Shown here one piece after another: positions 21,161 to 34,500 of a stretch of 64,000 nt of DNA. The DNA lies in the NCBI GenBank assembly GCA_000310025.1, contig FN649740.1:838336-902335 (forward strand), in the 5' to 3' direction. The notes below the pieces were generated by a model that was not told the origin of the DNA, did no database searches, and saw only the letters and a program-made list of their open reading frames with translations. This stretch comes from Ectocarpus siliculosus (Eukaryota > Sar > Phaeophyceae > Ectocarpales > Ectocarpaceae). The position numbers and the translations under genes are program-made. Position 1 is the stretch's first letter, and the number at the start of each line of letters is the position of its first letter.

Positions 21161-24100
21161 ATGGGGCTTGTGCTGGTGGCAGGCTGCAGCTTGATCGCCT
21201 TCGGTCCTTCGATCATGCTGTGGGTGGTGGTCGTCGGCAAGCGACCGGCTCTTGTGATCATCGGCCTCGTCGGGTGAGCCAACTGCTGTACACAGCGAAT
21301 CAATCCGCCATTGCGGATGTTATGAGTCTCCTTGGCTTACGCAGTTTTCAACAGCACAACGATATCTATTTGCAATGTGGAATGTATGTTATATGTACAG
21401 AGGTGTGACAATCTGTTCTGTGTGTGCACAAACGGCAGGGAAAGAAGTGGGTTGATGCAGGATCTGCTCATGATATGAGATATGAAGAAAGAACAAACGG
21501 TAGCCAAATTACACATTTACCCCAAGGCCTGTAGACCTGTACGGCTGGAAGAGGTGTAGACTACGGGTATACAGGATTCGCCGGAGCTGTCTGGCAAATG
21601 CATGGATTGAGTGAGAAAGTGGAGCATGGTATTGGTGAAACACTTCCACGAAGGATTGCACGGCATGTCCTTACCTCGCATGTTATCAAATTGACATCAA
21701 AAAGGACAGTGTAGTGAGGTAGATCTAAGCGTGTTGAGTGGCGTTTACGGGACGCGGGGGGGCACATCTGCACCTTGATGTCATTGATTGTTGTTGTTGT
21801 TGTTATTGCTGCGCGTATATAATTCACGCTGCACAGCCGGATAATTCCTTAGCTCCAAATGCGGGTGTTTCTCGAGTTGGACAAAGCTCGCCAACATATA
21901 CACCTGTCATAAATGGTCGATTTGGCATGGGTGGTACGGCATGTTTTTTTGGCCGCCTTCGCGAGGATACTGTTTAATTTGTGAAACAGAGACAATGGTT
22001 TCGTGCCCCTAACCCCAAACTTTTCCCCAACCTAACCCCGTACCCCTTACTAAAACCAAGCTTAAATAATCTCGCGTAAGCTCTACTGGTTTTCCCTCGC
22101 CACCAAAGACGCGCTTATATCAAGAACAGCTGTGGCGGCATGGTGTATACCGATGCCGGCTGACTAAATAAACGAATCCCGTGGTCTGCAGAAACTCGAA
22201 TGGCGCGGTTTGTTTGTGCTACTGCTGTGCTACTGCTGTATGCGTTTCACAGCACTAATATTTGGTCGGCAGCGGTAATCGCATGCCCCATCATCAGTGT
22301 ATCCAATCACTGGCTTTATTCTGTGCTGCCAAAGCTGCTACCGCCATCTGGGGACATCCCACGGACGACGTGATCATCACCACGAGTAACTTGTCTTTCT
22401 CATTATGGTTCATGTGCCGGGTCGAACAGCACGCTGATCCCGAACCGCCGCTGAGTTCAAGAGGTGTGTGGATCTTGGGTATGTCGGGGCTCGCGGTGCA
22501 GTGTGAACCACACGTGCTGGTACCGTTTTGACAGCGTCGTACGCATGTCACAACAAACCACCACCGAAGACCAAGCCACAAACTAACATGAAAACCTGCT
22601 TGTTTACGCTAACTTCACGCTGCTTCTCACCATCCTATATTTTGTCTTTTTCGCATGGGGTACCAACCAACACAGCGCCTTTTTCTGGCTGGCGTCCATG
22701 GCGGCAGCTTCCGTGCTCTGGACCATCGTTCCCGCTGCGCAGGTGACAGGAGAGAAGCAGCGTACACAATGGTTTCGTTCTGCAAAGGCTTGTTGTTGTC
22801 ACGGCAGCCACCTTGTTGTTCCTTTGCAATTGTTGCCACCGCGGTCGGAAGGCATTCAAACATGCTGTGATAAATTGGCACATCGACATGTATGACGACC
22901 TACTTTCGTCCGGTCGTCTCTACGTTTGTAAAACACACCATGTGTTGAAGCGTTGACGCACCGTCCATCGTGTTCCAGCAGAGTGCCCGATAGATTCTGC
23001 ACGGACTATAGAATTGCTCTGCACGTGCCGCTTGTGCCGCCCAAGAGAGGGACGTTTACCTCTTAAGCACCCACGCTGACAATCGTGCCCGACGTATGCA
23101 TGCGTGCCTCTCACTCTCTACCTGGGCGACCCATCGGCAATCACCCGTGCGATCAACCTGCACACCCAAAAGGACGCCTGGTTGCTGTCCATGATCACGG
23201 GCGTCGTCCTGCACGGCTTCGGGCGCCTTGCGCTCGCAAAGGTCTACGTAAAGACGGAAGCGGTGATCAACGAAGCCGCTGCGCACGCCGCCCCTGCTTC
23301 AAATGCTCACGGAAGCAGCGGCCGGTACGGCGGCGCTCTGGGGGCAGAGGGCAGCGGCGGGGTTGGCGAAGGTCGAGGGGAAAGGAAGACGGGCGACGTG
23401 CCCGACCAGCCGGAAGAATCCTCTGGCTTGCTCAGGCTGAACGGGGTGTCTTCCTCCATAGGTGAGATGCAGACGAAGAGACTCGACGCCTATTCACCTG
23501 GGTTTCCGAATCGGCTTGCGTGCGTGCGGCACTCCCTACTCGAAACGGCGGGTTTTTACTGCATGGCGTGCTGCCGGCATCCTGCTTTCAAACTCGAATC
23601 GCAGGGGAAAGAGAGGTGTGTTTGGTCTCTTTCTTCCACATGGGTGCTATCGCGTAACCCAAAGCCGGGATGCCTTCTTCCTAATCCCCCGCCCTGTTGC
23701 CGTTCCTCTCGTCTCTCAGCCGCTGGCGTGGGGTGGGGATTGATTCACGCTGTGATCATGGTCGGCACGGCGTTGTCGAAGCACATGGGACCCGGGGCAG
23801 CGTTCTCGCCGTCCTGTCCCCACGTGCCGTCGGTAATCGTTTCTGGTGAGAGCGACCGCCGTCCTAGCATGTTCCCTCACACAAAGACCTGATAGACGAG
23901 TCTGAAACTTACACAATGCAACTTGTGTCACGAACGTGTTGGGAATTGTTTAGTACCTAACGTGTGCATGCATATGTACGGGTACCCTGGATGTGGTCCG
24001 GTCAGAGACGAAGGTTATTCGTTGCCGTCCCTCCGCAAGCAAGTGCGATTCCGCTCGTTTCGAACAACTGGGCACTTGCCCCCTTTCCACTGCTACTCTC

Positions 24101-25024
24101 GTTCATTTTTCCCAATCGTCGCCAGCGTTGAGCGCGCAAGCGTTTGTGGTTCTAGACCTGCTCCTCATGGCGGCTGCTTTTGCCGCGGCACGGTCAGGAG
24201 ATGCGGGGCTCATGAGCTTCTCCTTTGGGCTACATTTCGCCGCGGCCCTCACGGTATGCGAATTCTTTCGGTATTCTACGTAGGTTTTTAAGGAAGCAAA
24301 CATGTTGGATAAAGTGTAGAATCGACGTAGTTAGGGTTAAGGGTCTACGTGCCCCCTGTCTGGTCTTTCTTCGTGGCGCACTTACTTGATTTGAGTAGGC
24401 GGTCCATTTCTTTTGCTTGGACTAGACAACGCTTGCTATGTAGTTGACACTGCTTCAACGTCCGCTTGAGCGACCCGAAACCACAATCCGTTCGCGGGCG
24501 AACATGCTTTTTGCTTGTTGTGAGAGGGGGTTGGAAATTGGATTTCTCCGATGCATTTTGGCCCCAAACGTTGCTGTATGCCTTGGTCGCTTTGACACGG
24601 CGGTTCACGAGTGATGCAGAGAGCTTACTGGCCGTGGTCTTTTGGGCAAGCCGACTTGTGCGTCTGTGAAGTTCTACGACGTTCTTGCACTATTTTGGTT
24701 GACATGATTTACCTTGGAGCTTGAAGGTCGTACGAAGTCCTTTGAATACACCTCACACACGATTGTGATTACAAGCAGTCGGTCTACGCGTGGGTTTGAT
24801 GCCTGCCCTTCCTGGCTTTCCAAACCCCGATCCCACCCCGTCCCCGGCGTGAAACCTCCTCCGTCCGTTTTTGAACGCCCCGATCCTTTCAGACGGGCTT
24901 CAATTTCATCGAAGGCGGGTGCACGGCTTCTCTGCCCTTGTTGTACGGGGTGGTCGCCCTGGCGGCCATCGCTCTCACAAGATATCGCCCGCTCAAATCA
25001 GCGATGATACGGCTGAGGCGATGA
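21161..25024 (+). CDS. APH1: APH-1, gamma-secretase subunit
   Basis: Six exons: 21161-21273, 22676-22742, about 23173-23461, 23720-23845, 24126-24253 and 24893-25024, about 284 residues. The start MGLVLVAGCSLIAFGPSIML and the next exon's AFFWLASMAAASVLW match the first two membrane segments of APH-1. VLHGFGRLALAKVYVK, GVGWGLIHAVIMVGTALSK plus HMGPG, FSFGLHFAAALT and GCTASLPLLYGV follow in the expected order, giving a seven-helix protein. APH-1 scaffolds presenilin, nicastrin and PEN-2 in the membrane. The GxxxGxxxG helix motif reads G-x3-G-x3-A. Of the two conserved histidines, the later is present (GLHFAA) but the earlier aligns with Asp (VVLDLL). A Gly/Ser-rich loop lengthens the third exon. 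That exon has no AG acceptor between the stop at 23077 and 23172, so its 5' border is uncertain. Confidence 0.88.
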
Positions 25025-26054
25025 CGCTCGATTCGAGAAGCCACTGAAGAACCAGGGCCAGGGGATTCCAGGAGGATGGCTTACGCGGCTGTGTACACTG
25101 CAACGTGTTGGCTGAGTAGAGCTTTTGAGAAGGGAGGGGTGTGAGGCGTTGGGAGTTTGTGTCTTGTTTGGGGTTAGTGTGTGCGGTCCCTGTCGTGTTG
25201 AAAGGTAGAACCACCAACGGATTGTAAATACTGGTGATGAACGTCGCACAAACGCTGCGCTCGTTTAACGATGAACGGTATGATTACCAGCTGGGCAGGC
25301 TGTAGGTGACTCCTCACGCAACATATGCACGTGAATGGAACGCATGACACATCATTATCGATGCACGAATTCCCGACGTCGTGAAGTAAAGACATCAAAG
25401 GTTGGCCATTCCCGGTTCGGGAACACCAACAAAAAAATCGTGAAGCACGGGAAATAACGACGCACAACAGCAGTGTTCCTTTCTGTTCGATCTATCCAAC
25501 CGAGTGCCCAGTGTCTTCGCTTGATGCACACAAATCACCTATATGTTGCGCTGCAAATCTTGTGTTGCCTTGCTCGGAGTGAATCTCGGTTATCGTATTC
25601 ATATGCTCATTTGACAACTTGGTAGCGACCGTTCAGGACGAAACCGCGCGGCCTGGCCAGGTTATGCGCCCAGCACTTTCGCAAAGCGCCACAAGCGGTT
25701 TGCGTTTCGAGAAAACACGGCATGTCGCGTTCATTTCTGTTTTCATTGATATGTTTTTAGGATGGGACCATCATCGTTGCAGCTCGACCTCGAGGCAGAC
25801 AAAACAAGCCACATCTCCGAGAAAAACACGAGGGCGGAGGTTCAGCAATCCCCGTCCCTCCCGCCCCACCCCCCCTCATCCACTCGCTACTGGCGCCAGC
25901 ACCAATTGCCGTCAAATGAAGGACACCGAGGGAACAACAGAGCGGGAAAGCAGTATCCTCCTCATCGATTGTGTGCAAGCAAAGACTTCTGCCGTCAAGG
26001 GTCGTCGACATTGCTGCTGCTGCTGCCGTTGTCGTCGACGACTAGACGCTAGAG
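25025..26054. other. convergent intergenic region
   Basis: This region lies between the ends of APH-1 (plus) and RPL19 (minus) and must hold both 3' untranslated regions. No exon or element was recognised; the open frames around 25619-26040 show no protein pattern. Confidence 0.5.
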
Positions 26055-29000
26055 TTAGGCGGAGACTTCCGCAGCGCGAGCCTCGGCGGCCGCCTTTTTG
26101 CGGTCCTCCTTGCGCTCGTTCTTCTGCTTCGCCTTGAGCTTGCGCGCCTCTGCCTGCTCCTTGAGCGCCTTGATACGCGCGGTCTCGCCCTTCTTCTTGT
26201 GGATCGCCTCCATCAGAACACGCTTGTTCTTGAACTGGTTACCCTTGCATCCCAGGTAGCTATTTTAACGGTACCACCGTCGCAGGGCAAAAGTCACAAA
26301 CACACAACAAAGGCGAGTGGGAAGTGAGAAACGTTACTCGGTAAAACGTACTACCGCACCCAGAGCGAAAACCATGACGCAGAAGGATAACCACAACTCG
26401 GAAACCGCCGGGGATATGGAAGCTGGAAGCGCCCGATTCGCCTACACCCTCTAGGAACGTTCCCGCCATTCTCGCCACGACTTTCAACGTCTCGGCAACG
26501 GCTTTTAAAGCACGCGCACACGCGATGTCGCAGCTTCGAGCTACGTCTAGACGCGCATTTAAAATTGTTGGAACTCGCTTTGGTTCTACAGGCAGAAAGA
26601 CAAAGCCCGCGGTAAGGCTGAGCGCCACTTCATGACGGCACTCACAGCTCGTGGTAGAGGTGCTTGTCGATCTTCTTCGCCTCGCGGTACTTGCGAAGCA
26701 TACGGCGGAGGATACGCATGCGGCGCTGCCAGATCAGCTTGAAGGGGAGCCGGGCGTTGGCGGTACCCCTGCGCTTACCGGGGCCGGTGTGCCTGCCCTT
26801 CCTGCGCTCACACGACGATTTCGACATCACATCCACGGGTTACACGGGTGTGTGTGGGGTTATTATTTAGGTGAGCAAGACATGTGAGGCCTACCAGGCG
26901 TTAACTCCCCCCAAACTAGTGTTGTGACGAGTCAAGCTTAGAGGTGAGAGGACGCCATTGAGGGCGTTGCGGTACTCCAGCATACCGGCAGGAGGTGGAA
27001 GTACTCCTACTGACCTCAAAACTGCCGTACATAACCCACCACATTTTCGTAGACAGCTGCACACCCGCAAGAGTTGTTAATTGGTGAAAAATACCTTCCA
27101 CGACGAAACGCCGCTGACTGGCCGGCCTATCACGAGTACTTTCCGCCAACCCATGATGGAATAGACTCATCATCACAACCTTAGTAGGTCGACTGCGATT
27201 CTCGTCGCTACTGCAAAAGACCACGGGCATCATTGAGCAGTTCAGCTCGTCGCACACGCCGCAACACTCACGTAGCTGCAACCTGTCCCCACAAATGCTT
27301 TGCAGTGCGGTTTCATTAAGGATGCAGCGGGTGACGTTCATGAACGTGCGTGCGCCCGTCGCGTTCGGAGATACAAACGGCATGTCCGAAAGCGACAGGG
27401 GAACGTTCGAGAACATGACCCGCTGCATCTTCAATGAAGCCGCTCTGCCAGACATCTTCAAAGGCGACGGGCGTACGTTCATGAACATGACCCCGCTCAT
27501 CCTTAATGAAACCGCGCTTGCCAAGCATTTGGGGGGTGCAGATGCTTAGCACGAGCGGTTTCACTGAGGATGCAGCGGTCATGTTCTTGTAGAGGGTTCT
27601 GATCGCTGCAATCGGCACATCTCGCTACTTTACACAGAAAGCTACCTCCTGTGAAACGGTTGGAAACCGAGCGCTGCGAGACCATTTCAGCCAAAACTAT
27701 TGGATGCGCGTTTTCAGCCTGAAGGCCCACGATCGTAATCCGATTATGTGCCAAGTGGGTTACGGAGATGGTGTTGAGACCTTCGAAATTGTTGTCGCTA
27801 CAAAGGCATTGCCGAAACATCTATCAGACCACCCTTCCCAGCTGCCGGAAAATCAAAACCAACTACAACGGGGCGGCTGGGCACCCGATCTTCCACACTC
27901 CCATTGCTGGCATGAGCGGACGAACCACTTGTTACATCACCGGTTTCACTATTGTTCTCTGGAACGCCTTACAAGGGCTGCGGTGTGGCTTCAATCAACC
28001 CGAAGACAGCACTAGATTGGTTTGACGCAACGAGACTCGTAGACAAATCGACTCACTTCTTGGCCTCGTGGCGCAAGTTGACTCGGGCGCGGGAGTGCAC
28101 AACCTGCGGCAACCGGATGACCAGTCCATCCTTCACCAACTGCGCGCACGGCAGGCGCGTAGGAAAAGGGGAGGAGGAAAACGTTCAACCAACGCGGCAG
28201 GCAACAGAACGTCGTGACACTCTTGGTCAAGGCCGGGAGGTGCACAACAGTGATGAAACACTCAAGAGTGTGGACCTGTTGGCAACTCAGCGGCTACAAG
28301 TACAGAGCTACAGAGGTTCGAGACCAAAAAAGTCCTTTTCAATGGATATCGCGCGCACCCAAGTGCCGTGAGTCCTGCATTGAGAAAGAAATTTCCGCGT
28401 GGGTGGCGGCTCCAAGCGTTTGTTTTGAATGAACACGATTCAATGCTGTCGGCACCAAGATGAAACAACGGACACAAGCAACAGTCCCAGAAACGTTGCG
28501 GGAAAAACGCGCTGCAAATTGAGGTACGCTATTTATACGTTGCTTTTTACAGAGGCCTTCCCCTGCTTTTGCGAGAAGGTTGAACAGCGTTGTCTAAAAC
28601 CTTCGACCGACCGGGTCCAATCAAGCACAAAACTACCTGTCTAAATTGAAGCTACAATGCACCTGCAACCAACCTCCTCGCTCATTTGCAGAACTATCTA
28701 TCGTATACGATTGCGGGGCCCCTGCCTGTCTCTGCCTGTCTACCCTCCTACAGTATTGCTGCACAGCAGCCGAGGGCCTTGTGCTGAAAAAAGCATGTGA
28801 TATTTTCTCACCTTCCGGATGTTCTGGCGAGAGTTGGCGAGAGAGATCTCGTTCACCTCGTTGGGGTCGAGCCAGATCTTGCCCTTTCCGCACTTGAGTA
28901 CGGATGCGGCAAGCCGCTTCTGGAGCTTAAGCGACACCTGCAGCAATCGCCCACAAAAACACACATAACCGGGTCATTGTCAAGGAACAAACATGCAGAA

Positions 29001-29947
29001 CATACATTGAGCCCATCGATGTTGATACTCTTCGTCTGCATCACGAATGACGCCATGGCAATGTTCTCTTCAGACGATTGTGATATCACCGGATGGGCAA
29101 GGACGCTTGGTCGGACTGTCCCTCGAGGCCATGTATGGCCCTGTTTACAGCAGTACGTTTCAAGAGGGGTGCTACAAGCGCGGCCAGGTACATATGCCAA
29201 GTCACGTTGTCCACAATACATCGTAGAGCCTAACTTGATCTCGACCGAGCAACCAAACAGCGACTCCACTCCAGTACATGAAACAGATATGCGGCTAGGT
29301 CTTGCCCTGGTGACGGCGGTGCATCACAGAAGAGAAGTGGGTTGAATACCCGAAGCAATCGCCGTGTGGGAGTGGAGGCAGAATCAAAATATGGGGCGAT
29401 ATGCAAGCAAGGGTAAACGTCGTTCACCCGCAGCGAACTTGGGTCCACAACCAGACACAGACACTACAGGAGGTCCACCCTTCGTTCCAACTCCGCAAAG
29501 GGGTCTTGCAGCCTCAACTTGGCTACCTAGACTATGTCGAGCAGAGAGAGCTTGTGCGCTGCTGTGCGCCTTTCCTACTGGCAGATGGATGGGTGTTTGT
29601 AAGGCCGGAAATGGGGCGGAAGACACCAAGCACACCACACCGACGAATCGCTGAAAACAAGCACTAGGGGAGACGGCCAACACAGCACGCAGGTGCATGC
29701 CAACTCTCGACGATCGACACCAACAACACTGCCCCTTCTCTCTTGCACACCATGCGTTGCCCCTTGCTCTTTGCCCCTCTCTCCAGCGTCCGTCGTCGAT
29801 GTGTGTGGGTTCACACTTGGAGTCACCATTTTGGGTGGTTTCTCTGGACCTCAAATCAAATTTTCGCCATCAAAGCCTGCCTACGGCACTACCGGTAGGG
29901 ATGGGCCAACCCCGAGCTCCGTGCAACACCTTCCGCGCACTCACCAT
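26055..29947 (-). CDS. RPL19: 60S ribosomal protein L19 (eL19)
   Basis: Four clear exons and one predicted: 28937-28812 ([20 protein letters not shown]), 28139-28057 ([19 protein letters not shown]), 26801-26646 ([19 protein letters not shown]) and 26259-26055 ([20 protein letters not shown]). The phases agree throughout. The order and sequence are those of eL19, an rRNA-binding protein of the large subunit with a long basic C-terminal helix; total about 190 residues, the usual size. The first clear exon starts at Val-2 with no ATG, so the initiator must be on its own exon. An ATG at 29947-29945 followed at once by GTGAGTG is a good candidate. Intron 3, between 26801 and 28057, holds a set of inverted repeats. 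Confidence 0.92.
27300..27595. repeat. alternating inverted repeats in an RPL19 intron
   Basis: Four copies of a unit of about 33 bp resembling GGTTTCATTAAGGATGCAGC plus GGGTCATGTTC. The orientation is plus at about 27308, minus at 27412 and 27483, and plus at 27558. They can pair into hairpins. Spacers share GGCGACGGGCG/CGCCCGTCGCG-like arms. Confidence 0.65.
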
Positions 29948-31566
29948 TATCGCAACAAGTCCGGTCCGGTCCCTGTGATCCACGGTCGGACGGACGTCCA
30001 CATAATCGCTTCCCAGAGGCGTTCGGAGGACGGGGAGCGGGGAGCGGGTGGGGGGCCTACAGTAAACACTTTCCCCCTCATCTACCCCATCTGCGGGATC
30101 CCTGTGGATGCTCCGCACTCTCCGCACTTCCCCACAAGCAATCGGCAATCCGCTTGCCTCGTGATCTCTCTGTCTCTCTCTTGCGCTCACGAGGTTTGCT
30201 GCACCATTGAGTGGAGCACTAGTATAGGTGAGTGCGGTTGGTGTCCGTTTTTTTCGTCTGCCACACTACAGGACGATACTCTCTGTGCAAAATACAGCCA
30301 ACCGGGTGTCGTCCGACGGCGACGGGCGGCGCGATCGACGGAGGCGGCCAAGGTCAGCTCTCCAAGGCCGCCACGAGAGACCTGATCATGACGCAACCCT
30401 CCCGACCGAAACATACGTAGACCAATGGCGAAGTGATGGCGGCGTGATTGCATACGTACGGGAAATATTGAATCATGTCTCCTTCCTGGTGCCTATGCAT
30501 ATGCATACCTCGTGAGGTTGAACCCAGCTCTGTTACAATGACAGCATACACACAACGAGTGTACAAAGACCCTTTTGGTCGTCAGTTAGAATGCCTTTCC
30601 GCATAGATTACGGAAGAACATGGCGTTCAACTGAGCGTGTGAGGCTAGAGTGGGCATGGTCAGGTCAAGTATTCATGCTCTTTGACGTTGACTTCAGCGT
30701 CACAGCAGTTCGGCGGGGTGAAGGCATTGCAGACGGAGCGTAACCGAGGGGAAACTCGCGTTCACTATCGAGCTTCCCGTTGCAAGATATTTAAAGATTA
30801 CAAGGCATCAGCGGTTTTACCGGGGGTTTTCTCCTAGATGTTTACTGCCGTGGAAGAAGACAGATGTATGTTCCCAAAAACGTTGTCGTCGTTGTGATTA
30901 GCGCCGATACGAGGACTCTTTCCAGCGATCTTGCCGTGGGCAACAGCAAATGAGTAGGAACCGGCTTTCTAGAACCGGTGTTCAAAGGAAGGAATGAAGT
31001 GGTACACGTCGTGCACATGCCGGGTTTGTCGATGTGTCGACACCCCGTCAACACAGGCCACGGGGGCAGCTGCTGTTCATTGGGCCCGATCTTCTCCCAA
31101 CATACATAGAACCGAACAGAATACTGTCATCTCAGCGAAAGTGGCCCGAGCTTTCCATAAGATCCCACGCCAACCACACAAATTCACGGTTTCCGGCATA
31201 AGTCGATTTCTCCATCTTGCCGAACGAAGCCGTCACCCTTAGACTATTGCCAGGGCTCTGCCACGTGTACCGTATGTCGGTGATCCATGATGTTTGCACT
31301 GCAGCCCCCCTCAAACCATCAACTCCCGAGTTAAAGTTACCTCTCCTACAGCGCACTTGCCGCAAAGCGTGTGTACAAGTTCCTCTATTTCAAAAACCGT
31401 TCTTGCTAGGGCAGCGTGGCTCTCACGAGAAAGAACACACGGATGAGATGTCTTCGTTGACCTTCTTATGGCATTTCTTGGTGATCGTGCGGATTGACCA
31501 TTTGACCGTGCCGTTTCAAAGCAGATTGAACGACAGGAGCAGCAATTCGGAAGGTCACACCAACCC
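29948..31566. other. divergent intergenic region between RPL19 and the PITH gene
   Basis: This presumably contains the RPL19 promoter (from 29948 rightward) and the PITH gene promoter near its right end. No convincing exon or element was found. A GTGAGT-type donor follows the open stretch ending near 30231, but no partner exon was seen. Confidence 0.4.
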
Positions 31567-34500
31567 ATGTCTTCTTGCCGGCATGACCACGAGGAGGCGG
31601 GTGGGGGGGGAGGAGGAGGGGACGGTCATGACCATAGTCACGGACACAGCCACGACCACAGCCACGACCCAGAAGACCCAGACGGGATGTCCTTGTTCGG
31701 CCTCATCGATACCACGCGGTGAGGATGCCTACTTCGGATGGTCGTTGTAGTTTAAGTGTTCAGGTATGCAAGACGATGTATGCAGATTGCCCCAGCGGAC
31801 TGTTGGGGAATCGCCATTGTTTTGCATATCGTGCGAGGTTTGTTCAAAAGTAGGCCAAATCTCATGTGCAATTTCTAGACGGTATGCTGACGTGGCTCCA
31901 GACTGGTATTCGAGGAATATGCGTTGTTGTAGGGACATATCGCGCCATATAATTCCGCCCGGGTTGCACCGGGACGTAGCTTAAAACAAATTGAAAACAG
32001 GCCAATGCTTGGGCGCGGTTACCACCTCCCCCCCCCAGCATCGTACTTGTTGTTTTCGGCTTGCCGTGTCTTTTTGGTGCTCGAAATGCTCATTTCTCTC
32101 CCTTGTATTATCTAACACATCACAAACTTCGGTGTTGTTTGCTGCAGTCTTCCCTCTGAACGCACGTGTCTCACCGTATGCCCACAAAACAGCGTCCGAT
32201 GCCTCAACGAGAGCGCCCCCGGCAGCGGGCTGAACTGCCTCAAGCCGTGGGACAAGCGACGAGATCCGCAGCCGCGCCTCGAGAGCGAGGAAGATGACCC
32301 GGAGCTCATCATATACGTACCCTTCACGCAGGTGTGTGGACTCGTGTGCGGGGCGGGGCGGTTTCGCGAGGGAGGGGGATGGGAGTCACAATCATGCATG
32401 CTGCGCCGATATCTTGACCGTTGCATCCCTACGAAGCTGGGATGACGCGCGTTTTGAGGGGGGGGGGGGGGGGGGGTTCAGAGTAGCTGCTATTGGAGCG
32501 CATCTCGATGTGATGTGGAAGTATGTGTGTTTTTAGTTTTTGTGGTGAGGAAGAGTAGTTGCACCGCGATGTAACCCGTGACTTTACGTCGAGGCGCGTG
32601 TAGATGATCTACAGCAGGTAAGAGGGGTGTATCCCTGGCACGGATCTGTTCGCAGTTTTTACAACTCTTCGCGTGTAGGGTTTCATTTTCGTGTATTTAG
32701 CACCGCCACCCGCGCGTACCCCCCTTGAAAGTTGAATCCTTTCGTGATATTTAGAGATTCTCGCGCTCGTATTTGAATGTTCGTTTACTTGATATGTTCC
32801 CCTTCCGCAGGTGGTGAAGATTCGAGCCATTAGCGTCACAGGCGGGGGTGAGGGGTCCGCACCTTCGGCGATGAAAGTGTGAGTGAGTGTCCCCGACGTC
32901 GTGTTGCTTCAGAGGGTGAGAGTGAGGAGGCGTGGGCGTTGGCGCGCAGGGGGGGGGGGAACTGACATGTTGAGCCCCTTCCTCGCCCCATATGGCAACG
33001 TAGAGCCGCCCCATTTGGGCGACACGCTGAGAACCGGTTGGTTCAGCCTAGTGCGGTCAGTCTTACTGCCGTTAGCCTCACTAAGCGAACTACGTTTGCG
33101 GGGCAGTAGAGAGTTCTAGCGATGAAGGATCCAGGAAAAGCGAGTACAACAGAGTGCTGCCCTTTTCGACAGTGCTTTTGACAGCGAATTAACGGCATGC
33201 CAGAATGGAGAACACTTGAGGGATGCACTTGAGAAACTCCACCTTTTAAGCTGGTGCTTCTGTCTTCGCACGTTCAACAGGCCCTGCGCTCGAGACTTTC
33301 ATACAGACCATTTTATCTCGTGTGCGTCATTTTTGTTGCCGCCCTTGTGTTGCACCCATTCTTTCTATCGAACCAGGTTTGTAAATCGAGATGACATTGA
33401 TTTCGGCCTGGCGCAAGATCTACCTGCTGTACAGACGCTGGAGATGGTCCGAGATAGCGGGGGTGTGGAGGTAAGTTTGTTTTGTTTTGTGCTGCATCAG
33501 AAATCTGCTGGTTCTGATTCCTCCTGCCTTTCCTTGTTCCTTTCTCCAGGGTATGGTCTTGCTCGATTGTATGCATACTGTATGCACATGGAAGTCGAAG
33601 TTTCCGTTTGAGAACCGCTGAGTCAGACCGCCGCACAACCCTGTAGATTTCGTTCCATGCATGCATATTGTACATACACACGATCCCGTCGGTTAATCTC
33701 CCAGAAATTGTTGTTTCGTCCCACAAAGACTCGCATGTTTTCATTGGCCAGCCCATCAGGGCTGTCGATGTTGGTGGAAAACGCAGCACGGGGCACACAC
33801 TCACGTACCCCGCGGCGCGCTTCCGTGCCCGGATGCGACTGACGTATGTATTTCAGGTCGACTACCCGACCAAGCTTTCTAAGATGCAGAACGTGAGCGA
33901 CATCACGCTCTTCGTCCCTTCCAACTTTGGGGCCGACTCGACCGTCATCACGTACCTCGGCTTCAAGGGCGAGAGCACAAAGGCAAGAACCGAAGGAGAC
34001 AAACGGCGCGGGACCCATTTCTAAGAAGTGTATGCAACAGAGAGCGAGCATAGGTTGGGGGGGGAGAGGGGTCGCACTTTGTACGACGTTGGCCTCAAGA
34101 TGCTGTTGACGCATGAGGTACAAGCAGGTAGGAAAACAACCTCAAAGCACTCCGTCACCGCATTCAACTACGGCCGCCCCGTCGCCACCCAGGTACTCTA
34201 AGTTGTAGTGCGCCCATTGCTATCTCTGAATTGGCAAAACTCCAACACAAATTTCGAACCTGTCATTCGCATGCAAGAGAATACGAGCAACGTGCCGAAG
34301 CCGTCCTCGCCAGCGCTTCTTTACAAGGAGTGTATCTCACACTTCATGCGACTCGCCCAGTACCTCTTGGAAAATCGCGACCAGTGCTTCGCGATCCTGG
34401 TCGAGTGAGAGTCAGGTGCTCGCTCTTGAGGGACGCAATTTCCATGGCCTGTCTGCTGCGGCCATGCAAAATAATGAGTCTCCCCCCCCCGGCTGGGCCC

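Noticed and set aside
23104-23892. Uninterrupted 262-codon frame as one APH-1 exon
   Set aside because: The piece between 23462 and 23719 is flanked by good splice sites and does not resemble APH-1; the intron merely happens to be a multiple of three.
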